DNA of 64,000 nucleotides from Avena insularis (taxonomy: Eukaryota; Streptophyta; Magnoliopsida; Poales; Poaceae). Below are positions 1 through 15,452 of the stretch, piece by piece. The stretch spans positions 1-64,000 of the forward strand of contig JAJUPC010000232.1 of NCBI GenBank assembly GCA_023614405.1, in the 5' to 3' direction. The translations under genes were made by a program, and so were the position numbers. Position 1 is the first letter of the stretch, and each line of letters opens with the position of its first letter. The notes beneath the pieces were generated by a model. That model saw only the letters and a program-made list of their open reading frames with translations. It was not told the origin of the DNA and searched no databases.

Positions 1-3000
1 TCCCACCAATGTCATCTTGCATGTGTGTTCTTTTTAGTAACAACCAGAGTCATTTTGCATGTGTGTTCTCTTCACATACCACCAATGGATCCACCAGTGT
101 CATTACATCTGTGTTATTTTTAGTAACAACAACCAGGTCATTTTGCATGTGTGTTCTTTTCACATACCACCTATGGATCCACCAGTGTCATTGCATGTGT
201 GTTCTTTTCACAATCACCCCATGGATCCACCAGTGTCATTGTATGGGTGTTCTTTTTAGTAACAACAACCAGAGTCATTTTGCATGTGTGTTCTTCTCAC
301 ATACCACCTATGGATCCACCAGTGTCATTGCATGTGTGTTCTTTTCACTAACAACAACCAGAGTCATTGCATGTGTGTTCTTTTCACATACCACATATGG
401 ATCCACCAGTGTCATTGAAATGTGTGTTCTCTACAGAGACCACACATGGATCCACCAGTGTCATTGCATGTGTGTTCTTTTTAGTAACAACAACCAGAGT
501 CATTTTGCATGTGTGTTCTTCTCACATACCACCTACGGATCCACCAGTGTCATTGCATGTGTGTTCTTTTTAGTAACAACAACCAGTCATTTTGCATGTG
601 TGTTCATTTCACATACCACCTATGGATCCACCAGTGTCATTGCATGCGTGTTCTCTTCACAATCCACCTATGGATCCACCAGTGTCATTGCATGTGTGTT
701 CTTTTTAGTAACAACAACCAGTGTCATTGCATGTGTGTTCTCTTCAGAGACCACACATGGATCCACCAGTGTCATTGCATGTGTGTTCTTTTTACTAAAA
801 ACAACAAGAGTCATTGAAATGTGTGTTGTCTTCAGAGACAACACATGGATCCACCAGTGTCATTGCATGTGTGTTGTTTTTAGTAACAACCACCAGAGTC
901 ATTTTGCATGTGTCTTCTTCTCACATACCACGTATGGATCCACTAGTGTCATTGCATGTGTGTTCTCTTCACAATCCACCTATGGATCCACCAGTGTAAT
1001 TGCATGTGTGTTCTTTTTAGTAACAACAACCAGAGTCATTTTGCATGTGTGTTCTTTTCACAAACCACCTATGGATCCACCAGTGTCATTGCATGTGTGT
1101 TCTTTTCACAATCCACCCATGGATCCACCAGTTGCATTGCATGTGTGTTCTTTTTAGTAACAACAACCAGAGTCATTTTGCATGTGTGTTCTTCTCACAT
1201 ACCACCTATGGATCCACCAGTGTCATTGCATGTGTGTTCTTTTCACTAACAACAACCAGAGTCATTGCATGTGTGTTCTTTTCACATACCACATATGGAT
1301 CCACCAGTGTCATTGCATGTGCGCTCTTTTCACAATCCACCCATGGATCCACCGGTGTCATTGCATGTGTGTTGTTTTTAGTAACAACAACCAGTGTCAA
1401 TGCATGTGTGTTCTCTTCACATACCACCTATGGATCCACTAGTGTCATTGAAATGTGTATTATTTTCACAATCCACCTATGGATCCACTAGTGTCATTGC
1501 ATGTGTGTTCTTTTTAGTAACAACAACCAGTGTCATTTTGCATGTGTGGTCTGTTCACATACAAGCTATGGATCCACCAGTGTCATTGCATGTGTGTTCT
1601 TTTTAGTAACGACAACCAGAGTCATTGATATGTGTGTTCTTCTCACATACCACGTATGGATCCACCAGATTCATTGCATGTGTGTTCATTCCACTAACAA
1701 CAACCAGAGTGATTGCATGTGTGTTCATTTCACATACCACATATGGATCCACCAGTGTGATTGAAATGTGTGTTCTCTACAAAGACCACACATGGATCCA
1801 CCAGTGTCATTGCATGTGTGTTCTTTTTAGTAACAACCAGAGTCATTTTGCATGTGTGTTCTTTTCGCATACCACATATGGATCCACGAGAGTCATTGCA
1901 TGTGTGTTCTTTTCACAATCCACCCATGGATCTACCGGTGTCATTGCATGTGTGTTCTTTTTAGTAACAACTAGAGTCATTTTGCATGTGTGTTCTTTTC
2001 ACATACCACCTATGGATCCACCAGTGTCATTGCATGTGTTTTCTTTTCACAATCCACCCATGGATCCCACCAATGTCATTTTGCATGTGTGTTCTTTTTA
2101 GTAACAACAACCAGAGTCATTTTGCATGTGTGTTCTCTTCACATACCACCTATGGATCTACCAGTCTCATTGCATGTGCGTTATTTTTAGTAACAACAAC
2201 TAGAGTCATTTTGCATGTGTTTTCTTTTCACATACCACCTATGGATCCACTAGTGTCATTGCATGTGTGTTCTTTTCACAATCCACACATGGATCCACCA
2301 GTGTCATTGCATGAGTGTTCTTTTTAGTAACAACAACCAGAGTCATTTTGCATGTGTGTTCTTCTCACATACCACCTATGGATCCACCAGTGTCATTGCA
2401 TGTTTGTTCTTTTCACTAACAACAACCAGAGTCATTGAATGTGTGTTCTTTTCACATACCACATATGGATCCACCAGTGTCGTTGAAATGCGTGTTCTCT
2501 ACAGAGACAACACATGGATCCATCAGTGTCATTGCATGTGTGTTCTTTTTAGTAACAACAACCAGTCATTTTTCATGTGTGTTCGTTTCACATACCACCT
2601 ATGGATCCATAGTGTCATTGCATGTGTATTCTCTTCACAATCCACCTATGGATCCACTAGTGTCATTGCATGTGTGTTCTTTTTACTAACAACAACAAGA
2701 GTCATTGAAATGTGTGCTGTCTTTAGAGACCACACATGGATCCACCAGTGTCATTGCATGTGTGTTGTTTTCAGTAACAACAATCAGAGTCATTTTGCAT
2801 GTGTGTTCTTCTCACATACCACCTATGGATCCACAAGTGTCATTGCATGTGTGTTCTCTTCACAATCCACCTATGGATCCACCAGTGTCATTGCATCTGT
2901 GTTCTTTTTAGTAACAACAACCAGAGTCATTTTGCATGTGTGTTCTTTTCACAAACCACCTATGGATCCACCAGTGTCATTGCATGTGTGTTCTTTTCAC

Positions 3001-3967
3001 AATCCACCCATGGATCCACCAGTGTCATTGCATGTGTGTTTTTTTAGTAACAACAACCAGAGTCATTTTGCATGTGTGTTCTTCTCACATACCACCTATG
3101 GATCCACCAGTGTCATTGCATGTGTGTTCTTTTCACTAACAACAACCAGAGTCATTTTGCATGTGATTTCTTCTCACATACCACCTATGGATCCACCAGT
3201 GTCATTGCATGTGTGTTCATTTCACTAACAACAACCAGAGTCATTGCATGTGTGTTCTTTTCACATACCACATATGGATCCACCAGTGTCATTGAAATGC
3301 GTGTTCTCTACAGAGGCCACATATGGATCCACCAGTGGCATTACATGTGTGTTCTTTTTAGTAACCACAACCAGTCATTTTGCATGTCTTTTCTTTTCAC
3401 ATACCACCTATGGATCCACCAGTGTCAGTGCATGTGTGTTCTTTTTAGTAACAACAACCAGAGTCATTTTGCATGTGTGTTCTTCTCACATACCACCTAT
3501 GGATCCACCAGTGTCATTGCATGTGTGTTCTTTTTAGTAACAACCAGTGTCATTGCATGTGTGTTCTCTTCAGAGACCACACATGGATCCACCAGTGTCA
3601 TTGCATGTGTGTTCTTTTTACTAACAACAACAAGAGTCATTGAAATGTGTGCTCTATTCAGAGACCACACAATTTATCCACCAGTGTCATTGCATGTGTG
3701 TTCTTTTCACCAACAACAACCAGAGTCATTGCATGTGTGTTCTTTTCACATACGACATAAGGATTCACCAGTGTCATTGCATGTGTGCTCTTTTCACAAT
3801 CCACCCATGGATCCACCAGTGTCATTGCATGTGTGTTCTTTTTAGTAACAACAACCAGTGCCATTGCATGTGTGTTCTCTTCACATACCACCTATGGATC
3901 CACCAGTGTCATTGAAATGTGTATTATTTTCACAATCCACCCATGGATCCACCAGTGCCATTGCATG

Positions 3968-5905
3968 TGTGTTCTTTTTAGTAACAACAACCAGAGTCAT
4001 TTTGCATGTGTGATCTCCTCACATACCACCTATGGATCCACCAGTGTCATTGCATGCGTGTTCTTTTTAGTAACAACAACCAGAGTCTTCGAAATGTGTG
4101 TTCTTCTCACATACCACCTATGGATCCACCAGTGTCACTGCATGTGTGTTCATTTCACTAACAACAACCAGAGTCATTGCATGTGTTCTTTTCACATACC
4201 ACATATGGATCCACTAGTGTGATTGAAATGTGAGTTCTCTATAGAGACCATACATGGATCCACTAGTGTCATTCCATGTGTGTTCTTTTTAGTAACAACC
4301 AGAGTCATTTTAGATGTGTGTTCTTTTCACATACCACATATGGATCCACCAGTGTCATTGCATGCGTGTTCTTTTCACTATCCACCCATGGATCCACCGG
4401 TGTCATTGCATGTGTCTTCTTTTTAGTAACAACTAGAGTCATTTTGCATGTGTGTTCTTTTCACATACCACCTATGGATCCACCAGTGTCATTGCATGTG
4501 TTTTCTTTTCACAATCCACCCATGGATCCCACCAATGTCATTTTGCATGTGTATTCTTTTTATTAACAACAACCAGAGTAATTTTGCATGTGTGTTCTCT
4601 TCACATACCACCTATGGATCCACCAGTATCATTGTATGTGTGTTCTTTTTAGTAACAACAACCAGAGTCATTTTGCATGTCTGTTCTTTTCACATACCAC
4701 CTATGGATCCACTAGTGTCATTGCATGTGTGTTCTTTTCACAATCCACACATGGATCCACCAATGTCATTGCATGTGTGTTCTTTTTAGTAACAACAACC
4801 AGAGTCATTTTTCATGTGTGTTCTTCTCACATACCACCTATGGATCCACCAGTGTTATTGCATGTGTGTTCTTTTCACTAACAACAACCAGGGTCATTGC
4901 ATGTGTGTTGTTTTCACATACCACATATGGATCCACCAGTGTCATTGAAATGCGTGTTCTCTACAGAGACCACACATGGATCCACCAGTTTCATTGCATG
5001 TGTGTTCTTTTTAGTAACAACAACCAGAGTCATTTTGCATGTGTGATCTCCTCACATACCACCTATGGATCCACCAGTGTCATTGCATGTGTGTTCTTTT
5101 TAGTAACAACAACCAGAGTCATCGAAATGTGTGTTCTTCTCACATACCACCTATGGATCCACCAGTGTCACTGCATGTGTGTTCATTTCACTAACAACAA
5201 CCAGAGTCATTGCATGTGTTCTTTTCACATACCACATATGGATCCACCAGTGTGATTGAAATGTGAGTTCTCTATAGAGACCATACATGGATCCACCAGT
5301 GTCATTCCATGTGTGTTCTTTTTAGTAACAACCAGAGTCATTTTGCATGTGTGTTCTTTTCACATACCACATATGGATCCACCAGTGTCATTGCATGCGT
5401 GTTCTTTTCACTATCCACCCATGGATCCACCAGTGTCATTGCATGTGTGTTCTTTTTAGTAACAACTAGAGTCATTTTGCATGTGTGTTCTTTTCACATA
5501 CCACCTATGGATCCACCAGTGTCATTGCATGTGTTTTCTTTTCACAATCCACCCATGGATCCCACCAATGTCATTTTGCATGTGTATTCTTTTTATTAAC
5601 AACAACCAGAGTAATTTTGGATGTGTGTTCTCTTCACATACCACCTATGAATCCACCAGTATCATTGTATGTGTGTTCTTTTTAGTAACAACAACCAGAG
5701 TCATTTTGCATGTCTGTTCTTTTCACATACCACCTATGGATCCACTAGTGTCATTGCATGTGTGTTCTTTTCACAATCCACACATGGATCCACCAATGTC
5801 ATTGCATGTGTGTTCTTTTTAGTAACAACAACCAGAGTCATTTTTCATGTGTGTTCTTCTCACATACCACCTATGGATCCACCAGTGTTATTGCATGTGT
5901 GTTCT
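3968..5905. repeat. 1,033-bp higher-order repeat, two copies
   Basis: A block starting near 3968 repeats from near 5001 at a constant offset of 1,033 bp. The shared rare markers are a GATCTCCTCACATACC monomer (near 4012 and 5045), an ATTCCATGTG monomer and an ATTCTTTTTATTAAC monomer. The second copy lacks one 39-bp CACTAACAACAACCAGGG monomer present near 4868-4906, after which homology continues at an offset of 994 bp. Boundaries are approximate because the flanks are the same satellite. Confidence 0.85.
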
Positions 5906-8900
5906 TTTCACATACCACATATGGATCCACCAGTGTCATTGAAATGTGTGTTCTCTACAGAGACCACACATGGATCCACCAGTTTCATTGCATGTGTGTT
6001 CTTTTTAGTAACAACAACCAGAGTCATTTTGCATGTGTGTTTTTCTCACATACCACCAATGGATCCAACAGTGTCATTGCATGTGTGTTCTTTTCACTAA
6101 CAACAACCAGAGTCATTGCATGTGTGTTCTTTTCACATACCACATATGGATCCATCAATGTCATTGAAATGCGTGTTCTCTACAGAGACCACACACGGAT
6201 CCACCAGTGTCATTGCATGTGTGTTCTTTTTAGTAACAACAACCAGTCATTTTGCATGTGTGTTTGTTTCACATACCACCTATGAATCCATAGTGTCATT
6301 GCATGTGTGTTCTCTTCACAATCCACCTATGGATCCACCAGTTTCATTGCATGTGAGTTCTTTTTAGTAATAACAACTAGTGTCATTGCATGTGTGTTCA
6401 CTTCAGAGACCACACATGGATCCACTAGTGTCATTGCATGTGTGTTCTTTTTACTAACAACAACAAGAGTCATTGAAATGTGTGCTGTCTTCAGAGACCA
6501 CACATGGATCCACCAGTGTCATTGCATGTGTGTTGTTTTTAGTAACAACAATCAGAGTCATTTTGCATGTGTGTTCTTCTCACATACCACCTATGGATCC
6601 ACCAGTGTCATTGCATGTGTGTTGTCTTCACAATCCACCTATGGATCCACCAGTGTCATTGCATGTGTGTTCTTTTTAGTAACAACAACTAGAGTCATTT
6701 TTCATGTGTGTTCTTTTCACAAACCACCTATGGATACACTAGTGTCATTGCATGTGTATTCTTTTCACAATCCACCCATGGATCCACCAGTGTCATTGCA
6801 TGTGTGTTCTTTTTAGTAACAACAACCAGAGTCATTTTGCATGTGTGATCTCTTCACATACCAACTATGGATCCACCAGTGTCATTGCATGTGTGTTCTT
6901 TTTAGTAAAAACAACCAGAGTCATTTTGCATGTGCTTTCTTCTCGCATACCACCTATGGATCCACCAGTGTCATTGCATGTGTGTTCTTTTCACTAACAA
7001 CAACCATAGTCATTGGATGTGTGTTCTTTCACATACCACATATGGATCCACCAGTGTCATTGAAATGCGTGTTCTCTATAGATACCACATATGGATCCAC
7101 CAGTGGCATTGCATGTGTGTTCTTTTTAGTAACAACAACCAGTCATTTTGCATGTGTGTTCTTTTCACATACCACCTATGGATCCACCAGTGTCATTGCA
7201 TGTGTGTTCTTCTTAGTAACAACAACCAGTGTCATTGCATGTGTGTTCTCTTCAGAGACCACACATGGATCCACCACTGTCATTGCATGTGTGTTCTTTT
7301 TACTAACAACAACAAGAGTCATTGAAATGTGTTCTCTATTCAGAGACCACACATGGATCCACCAGTGTCATTGCATGTGTGTTCTTTTCACCAACAACAA
7401 CCAGAGTCATTGCATGTGTGTTCTTTTCACATACGACATATGGATCCACCAGTGTCATTGCATGTGTGCTCTTTTCACAATCCACCCATGGATCCACCAG
7501 TGTCATTGCATGTGTGTTCTTTTTAGTAACCACAACCAGTGTCATTGCATGTGTGTTCTCTTCACATACCACCTATGGATCCACCAGTGTCATTGAAATG
7601 TGTATTATTTTCACAATCCACCCATGGATCCACCAGTGCCATTGCATGTGTGCTCTTTCTAGTAACAACAACCAGAGTCATTTTGCATGTGTGATCTTTT
7701 CACATACCACCTATGGATCCACCAGTGTCATTGAGATGTGTATTATTTTCACAATCCACCCATGGATCCACTAGTGTCATTGCATGTGTGTTCATTTCAC
7801 TAACAACAACCAGAGTCATTGCATGTGTGTTCTTTTCACATACCTCATATGGATCCACCAGTGTGATTGAAATGTGTGTTCTCTATAGAGACCATACATG
7901 GATCCGCCAGTGTCATTGCATGTGTGTTCTTTTTAGTAACAACCAGAGTCATTTTGCATGTGTGTTCTTTTCACATACCACATATGGATCCACCAGTGTC
8001 ATTGCATGTGTGTTCTTTTCACTATCCACCCATGGATCCACCGGTGTCATTGCATGTGTGTTCTTTTAGTAACAACCAGAGTCATTTTGCCTGTGTGTTC
8101 TTTTCACGTACCACCAATGGATCCACCAGTGTCATTGCATGTGTTTTCTTTTCACAATCCACCCATGGATCCCACCAATGTCATTTTGCATGTGTATTCT
8201 TTTTAGTAACAATAACCAGAGTCATTTTGCATGTGTGTTCTCTTCACATACCACCTATGGATCCACCAGTGTCATTGTATGTGTGTTCTTTTTAGTAACA
8301 ACAACCAAAGTCATTTTGCATGTATGTTCTTTTCACATACCACCTATGGATCCACTAGTGTCATTGCATGTGTGTTCTTTTCACAATCCACCGATGGATC
8401 CACCAGTGTCATTGCATGTGTGTTCTTTTTAGTAACAACCAGAGTCATTTTGCATGTGTGTTCTTCTCACATACCACCTATGGATCCACCAGTGTCATTG
8501 CATGTGTGTTATTTTCACTAACAACAACCAGAGTCATTGCATGTGTGTTCTTTTCACATACCACATATGGATCCACCAGCGTGATTGAAATGGGTGTTCT
8601 CTACAGAGACCACACATGGATCCACCAGTGTCATTGCATGTGTGTTCTTTTTAGTAACAACAACCAAAGTCATTTTGCATGTGTGTTCTTCTCACATACC
8701 ACCTATGGATCCACCAGTGTCATTGCATGTGTGTTCTTTTCACTAACAACAACCAGAGTCATTGCATGTGTGTTCTTTTCACATACCACATATGGATCCA
8801 CCAGTGTCATTGAAATGCGTGTTCTCTACAGAGACCACACATGGATCCACCAGTGTCATTGCATGTGTGTTCTTTTTAGTAACAACAACCAGTCATTTTG

Positions 8901-9119
8901 CATGTGTGTTCATTTCACATACCACTTATGGATCCACCAGTGTCATTGCATGTGTGTTCTCTTCACAATCCACCTATGGATCCACCAGTGTCATTGCATG
9001 TGTGTTCTTTTTAGTAATAACAACCAGTGTCATTGCATGTGTGTTCTCTTCAGAGACCACGCATGGATCCACCAGTGTCAATGCATGTGTGTTCTTTTTA
9101 CTAACAACAACAAGAGTAA

Positions 9120-12100
9120 TTGAAATGTATGCTGTCTTCAGAGACCACACATGGATCCACCAGTGTCATTGCATGTGTGTTGCTTTTAGTAACAACAGCT
9201 AGATTCATTTTGCATGTGTGTTCTTCTCACATACCACCTATGGATCCACTAGTGTCATTGCATGTGTGTTCTCTTGACAATCCACCTATGGATCCACCAG
9301 TGTTATTGCATGTTTGTTCTTTTTAGTAACAACAACCAGAGTCATTTTTCATGTGTGTTCTTTTTACAAACCACCTATGGATCAACAAGTGTCATTGCAT
9401 GTGTGTTCTTTTCACAATCCACCCATGGATCCACCAGTGTCATTGCATGTGTGTTCTTTTTAGTAACAACAACCAGAGTCATTTTGCATGTGTGATCTCT
9501 TCACATACCACCTATGGATCCACCAGTGTCATTGCATGTGTGTTCTTTTTAGTAACAACCAGAGTCATTTTGCATGTGTGTTCTTCTCACATACCACCTA
9601 TGGATCCACCAGTGTCATTGCATGTGTGTTCTTTTCACTAACAACAACCAGAGTCATTGCATGTGTGTTATTTTCACATACCACATATGGATCCACCAAT
9701 GTCATTGAAATGCGTGTTCTCTACAGAGACCACACATGGATCCACCAGTGTCATTGCATGTGTGTTCTTTTTATTAACAACAAACAGTCATTTTGCTTGT
9801 GTGTTCTTTTCACATACCACCTATGGATCCACCAGTGTCATTGCATGTGTGTTCTCTTCACAATCCACCTATGGATCCACCAGTATCATTGCATGTGTGT
9901 TCTTTTTAGTAACAACAACAAGTGTCATTGCATGTGTGTTCTCTTCAGAGACCACACATGGATCCACCAGTGTCATTGCATGTGTGTTCTTTTTACTAAC
10001 AACAACAAGAGTCATTGAAATGTGTGCTCTATTCAGATACCACACATGGATCCATCAGTGTCATTGCATGTGTGTTCTTTTCACTAACAACAACCAGAGT
10101 CATTGCATGTGTGTTCTTTTCACATACCACATTTGGATCCACCAGTGTCATTGCATGTGTGCTCTTTTCACAATCCACCCATGGATCCACCAGTGTCATT
10201 GCATGTGTGTTGTTTTTAGTAACAACAACAAGAGTCATTGAAATGTGTGCTGTCTTCAGAGACCACCCATGGATCCACCAGTGTCATTGCATGTGTGTTG
10301 CTTTTAGTAACAACAGCTAGATTCATTTTGCATGTGTGTTCTTCTCACATACCACCTATGGATCCACTAGTGTCATTGCATGTGTGTTCTCTTGACAATC
10401 CACCTATGGATCCACCAGTGTCATTGCATGTGTGTTCTTTTTAGTAACAACAACCAGAGTCATTTTTCATGTGTGTTCTTTTTACAAACCACCTATGGAT
10501 CCACAAGTGTCATTGCATGTGTGTTCTTTTCACAATCCACCCATGGATCCACCAGTGTGATTGCATGTGTGTTCTTTTTAGTAACAACAACCAGAGTCAT
10601 TTTGCATGTGTGATCTCTTCACATACCACCTATGGATCCACCAGTGTCATTGCATGTGTGTTCTTTTTAGTAACAACCAGAGTCATTTTGCATGTGTGTT
10701 CTTTTCACATACCACCTATGGATCCACCAGTGTCATTGCAATTGTGTTCTTTTCACTAACAACCAGAGTCATTGCATGTGTGTTATTTTCACATACCACA
10801 TATGGATCTACCAGTGTCATTGAAATGCGTGTTCTCTACAGAGACCACACATGGATCCACCAGTGTCATTGCATGTGTGTTCTTTTTATTAACAACAAAC
10901 AGTCATTTTGCTTGTGTGTTCTTTTCACATACCACCTATGGATCCACCAGTGTCATTGCATGTGTGTTCTCTTCACAATCCACCTATGGATCCACCAGTA
11001 TCATTGCATGTGTGTTCTTTTTAGTAACAACAACAAGTGTCATTGCATGTGTGTTCTCTTCAGAGACCACACATGGATCCACCAGTGTCATTGCATGTGT
11101 GTTCTTTTTACTAACAACAACAAGAGTCATTGAAATGTGTGCTCTATTCATATACCACACATGGATCCATCAGTGTCATTGCATGTGTGTTCTTTTCACT
11201 AACAACAACCAGAGTCATTGCATGTGTGTTCTTTTCACATACCACATTTGGATCCACCAGTGTCATTGCATGTGTGCTCTTTTCACAATCCACCCATGGA
11301 TCCACCAGTGTCATTGCATGTGTGTTGTTTTTAGTAACAACAACAAGAGTCATTGAAATGTGTGCTGTCTTCAGAGACCACCCATGGATCCACCAGTGTC
11401 ATTGCATGTGTGTTGCTTTTAGTAACAACAGCTAGATTCATTTTGCATGTGTGTTCTTCTCACATACCACCTATGGATCCACTAGTGTCATTGCATGTGT
11501 GTTCTCTTGACAATCCACCTATGGATCCACCAATGTCATTGCATGTGTGTTCTTTTTAGTAACAACAACCAGAGTCATTTTTCATGTGTGTTCTTTTTAC
11601 AAACCACCTATGGATCCACAAGTGTCATTGCATGTGTGTTCTTTTCACAATCCACCCATGGATCCACCAGTGTGATTGCATGTGTGTTCTTTCTAGTAAC
11701 AACAACCAGAGTCATTTTGCATGTGTGATCTCTTCACATACCACCTATGGATCCACCAGTGTCATTGCATGTGTGTTCTTTTTAGTAACAACCAGAGTCA
11801 TTTTGCATGTGTGTTCTTCTCACATACCACCTATGGATCCACCAGTGTCATTGCATGTGTGTTCTTTTCACTAACAACAACCAGAGTCATTGCATGTGTG
11901 TTATTTTCACATTCCACATATGGATCCACCAATGTCATCGAAATGCGTGTTCTCTACAGAGACCACACATGGATCCACCAGTGTCATTGCATGTGTGTTC
12001 TTTTTATTAACAACAACCAGTCATTTTGCTTGTGTGTTCTTTTCACATACCACCTATGGATCCACCAGTGTCATTGCATGTGTGTTCTCTTCACAATCCA

Positions 12101-12470
12101 CCTATGGATCCACCAGTATCATTGCATGTGTGTTCTCTTCAGAGACCACACATGGATCCACCAGTGTCATTGCATGTGTGTTGTTTTTACTAACAACAAC
12201 TAGAGTCATTGAAATGTGTGCTCTATTCAGATACCACACATGGATCCATCAGTGTCATTGCATGTGTGTTCTTTTCACTAACAACAACCAGAGTCATTGC
12301 ATGTGTGTTCTTTTCACATAATACATTTGGATCCACCAGTGTCATTGCATGTGTGCTCTTTTCACAATCCACCCATGGATCCACCAGTGTCATTGCATGT
12401 GTGTTCTTTTTAGTACCAACAACCAGTGTCATTGCATGTGTGTTCTCTTCACATACCACCTATGGATCCA
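9120..12470. repeat. 1,115-bp higher-order repeat, three copies
   Basis: The rare variant AACAACAGCTAGATTC occurs at 9197, 10315 and 11430 (position of AGCT), giving periods of 1,118 and 1,115 bp. Other shared markers are TCTCTTGACAATCC, TTTTTACAAACC, ATTAACAACAAACAGTC and ACCACATTTGGATCC. The third copy is slightly shorter because one short monomer is missing near 12130. The array then passes into differently arranged monomers. The edges are estimates. Confidence 0.87.
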
Positions 12471-15335
12471 CCAGTGTCATTGAAATGTGTATTATTTTCA
12501 CAATCCACCCATGGATCCACCAGTGTCATTGCATGTGTGTTCTTTTTAGTAACAACCAGAGTCATTTTGCATGTGTGATCTCTTCACATACCACCTATGG
12601 ATCCACCAGTGTCATTGCATGTGTGTTCTTTTTAGTAACAACAACCATAGTCATTGAAATGTGTGTTCTTCTCACATACCACCTATGGATCCACCAGTGT
12701 CATTGCATGTGTGTTCATTTCGCTAACAACAACCAGAGTCATTGCATGTGTGTTCTTTTCACATACCACATATGGATCCACTAGTGTCATTGAAATGTGT
12801 GTTCTCTACAGAGACCACACATGGATCCACCAGTGTCATTGCATTTGTGTTCTTTTTAGTATCAACAACCAGAGTCATTTTGCATGTGTGTTCTTCTCAC
12901 ATACCACCTATGGATCCACCAGTGTCATTGCATGTGTGTTCTTTTAACTAACAACAACTAGATTCATTGCATGTGTATTCTTTTCACATACCACATATGG
13001 ATCCACCAGTGTCATTGAAATGCATGTTCTCTATAGAGACCACACATGGATCCACCAGTGTCATTACGTGTGTGTTCTTTTTAGCAACAACAACCAGTCG
13101 TTTTGCAAGTGTGTTCGTTTCACATACCACCTATGGATCTACTAGTGTCATTGCATGTGTGTTCTCTTCAGAGACCACACATGGATCCACCAGTGTCATT
13201 GCATGTGTGTTCTTTTTAGTAATAACAACCAGTGTCATTGCACGTGTGTTCTCTTCAGAGACGACACATGGATCCACCAGTGTCATTGCATGTGTGTTCT
13301 TTTTACTAACAACAATAAGAGTCATTGAAATGTCTGCTGTGTTCAGAGACCACACATGGATCCACCAGTGTCATTTCATGTGTGTTGCTTTTAGTAACAA
13401 CAACCAGAGTCATTTTGCATGTGCGTTCTTCTCACATACCACCTATGGATCCACCAGTGTCATTGCATGTGTGTTCTCTTCACAATCCACCTATGGATCC
13501 ACCAGTGTCATTGGATGTGTGTTCGTTTTAGTAACAACAACCATAGTCATTTTGCATGTGTGTTCTTTTTACAAACCACCTATGGATCCACCAGTGTGAT
13601 TGCATGTGTGTTCTTTTCACAATCCACCCATGGATCCACCAGTGTCATTGCATGTGTGTTCTTTTTAGTAACAACAACCAGAGTCATTTTGCATGTGTGA
13701 TCTCTTCACATACCACCTATGGATCCACCACTGTCATTGCATGTGTGTTCTTTTTAGTAACAACCAGAGTCATTTTGCATGTGTGTTCTTCCCACATACG
13801 ACCTATGGATCCACCAGTGTCATTGCATGTGTGTTCTTTTCACTAACAACAACCAGATTCATTGCATGTGTGTTCTTTTCACATACCACATATGGATCCA
13901 CCAGTATCATTGAAATGCGTGTTCTCTACAGAGACCACACATGGATCCACCAGTGTCATTGCATGTGTGTTCTTTTTAGTAACAACAACCAGTCATTTTG
14001 CATGTGTGTTTATTTCACATACCACTTATTGATCCACCAGTGTCATTGCATGTGTGTTCTCTTCACAATCCACCTATAGATCCACCAGTGTCATTGCATG
14101 TGTGTTCTTTTTAGTAATAACAACTAGTGTCATTGCATGTGTGTTCTCTTCAGAGACCACGCATGGATCCACCAGTGTCATTGCATGTGTGTTCTTTTTA
14201 CTAATAACAACAAGAGTCATTGAAATGTGTGTTGTCTTCAGACACCACCCATGGATCCACTAGTGTAATTGCATGTGTGTTGTTTTTAGTAAAACAAGAG
14301 TCATTGAAATGTGTGCTGTCTTCAGAGACCACACATGGATCCACCAGTGTCATTGCATGTGTGTTGCTTTTAGTAACAACAACCAGAGTCATTTTGCATG
14401 TGTGTTCTTCTCACATACCACCTATGGATCCACCAGTGTCATTGCATGTGTGTTCTCTTCACAATCCACCTATGGATCCACTAGTGTCATTGCATGTGTG
14501 TTCTTTTTAGTAACAACAACCAGAGTCATTTTTCATGTGTGTTCTTTTTACAAACCACCTATGGATCCACAAGTGTCATTGCATGTGTGTTCTTTTCACA
14601 ATCCACCCATGGATCCACCAGTGTCATTGCATGTGTGTTCTTTTTAGTAACAACAACCAGAGTCATTTTGCATGTGTGATCTCTTCACATACCACCTATG
14701 GATCCACCAGTGTCATTGCATGTGTGTTCTTTTTAGTAACAACCAGAGTCATTTTGCATGTGTGTTCTTCTCACATACCACCTATGGATCCACCAGTGTC
14801 ATTGCATGTGTGTTCTTTTCACTAACAACAACCAGAGTCATTGCATGTGTGTTCTTTTCACATACCACATATGGATCCACCAGTGTCATTGAAATGTGTG
14901 TTCTCTACAGAGACCACACATGGATCCACCAGTGTCATTGCATGTGTGTTCTTTTTAGTAACAACAACCAGTCATTTTGCATGTATGTTCTTTTCACAAA
15001 CCACCTACGGATCCACCAGTGTCATTGCATGTGTGTCCTTTTTAGTAACAACAACCAGTCATTTTGCTTGTGTGTTCTTCTCACATACCACCTATGGATC
15101 CACCAGTGTCATTGCATGTGTGCTCTCTTCACAATCCACCTATGGATCCACCAGTGTCATTGCATGTTTGTTCTTTTTAGTAACAACAACAAGTGTCATT
15201 GCATTGTGTTCTCTTCAGAGACCACACATGGATCCACCAGTGTCATTGCATGTGTGTTCTTTTTACTAACAACAACAAGAGTCATTGAAATGTGTGCTCT
15301 ATTCAGATACCACACATGGATCCATCAGTGTCATT

Positions 15336-15452
15336 GCATGTGTGTTCTTTTCACTAACAATAACCAGAGTCATTGCATGTGTGTTCTTTTCACTAACAAT
15401 AACCAGAGTCATTGCATGTGTGTTCTTTTCACTAACAATAACCAGAGTCATT
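15336..15452. repeat. Local triplication of one 39-bp monomer
   Basis: Three consecutive identical 39-bp monomers carrying CACTAACAATAACCAGAG begin at 15336, 15375 and 15414. The same variant, in the same neighbourhood of monomers (after a CAGATACCACACATGGATCCAT-type unit), occurs twice at 17289-17366 and once at 20193-20231. The three sites are an expansion series of a single monomer. This directly illustrates copy-number change by whole monomers. Confidence 0.95.

Noticed and set aside
9..1157. Plus-strand open frame of 382 codons, and hundreds of similar ones across 1-56700
   Set aside because: They are translations of the satellite. Monomers of 48 and 39 bp keep frame, several frames are open at once, every frame ends at the recurrent TTTTTAGTAAC or at 41/49-bp monomers, and no domain is present.
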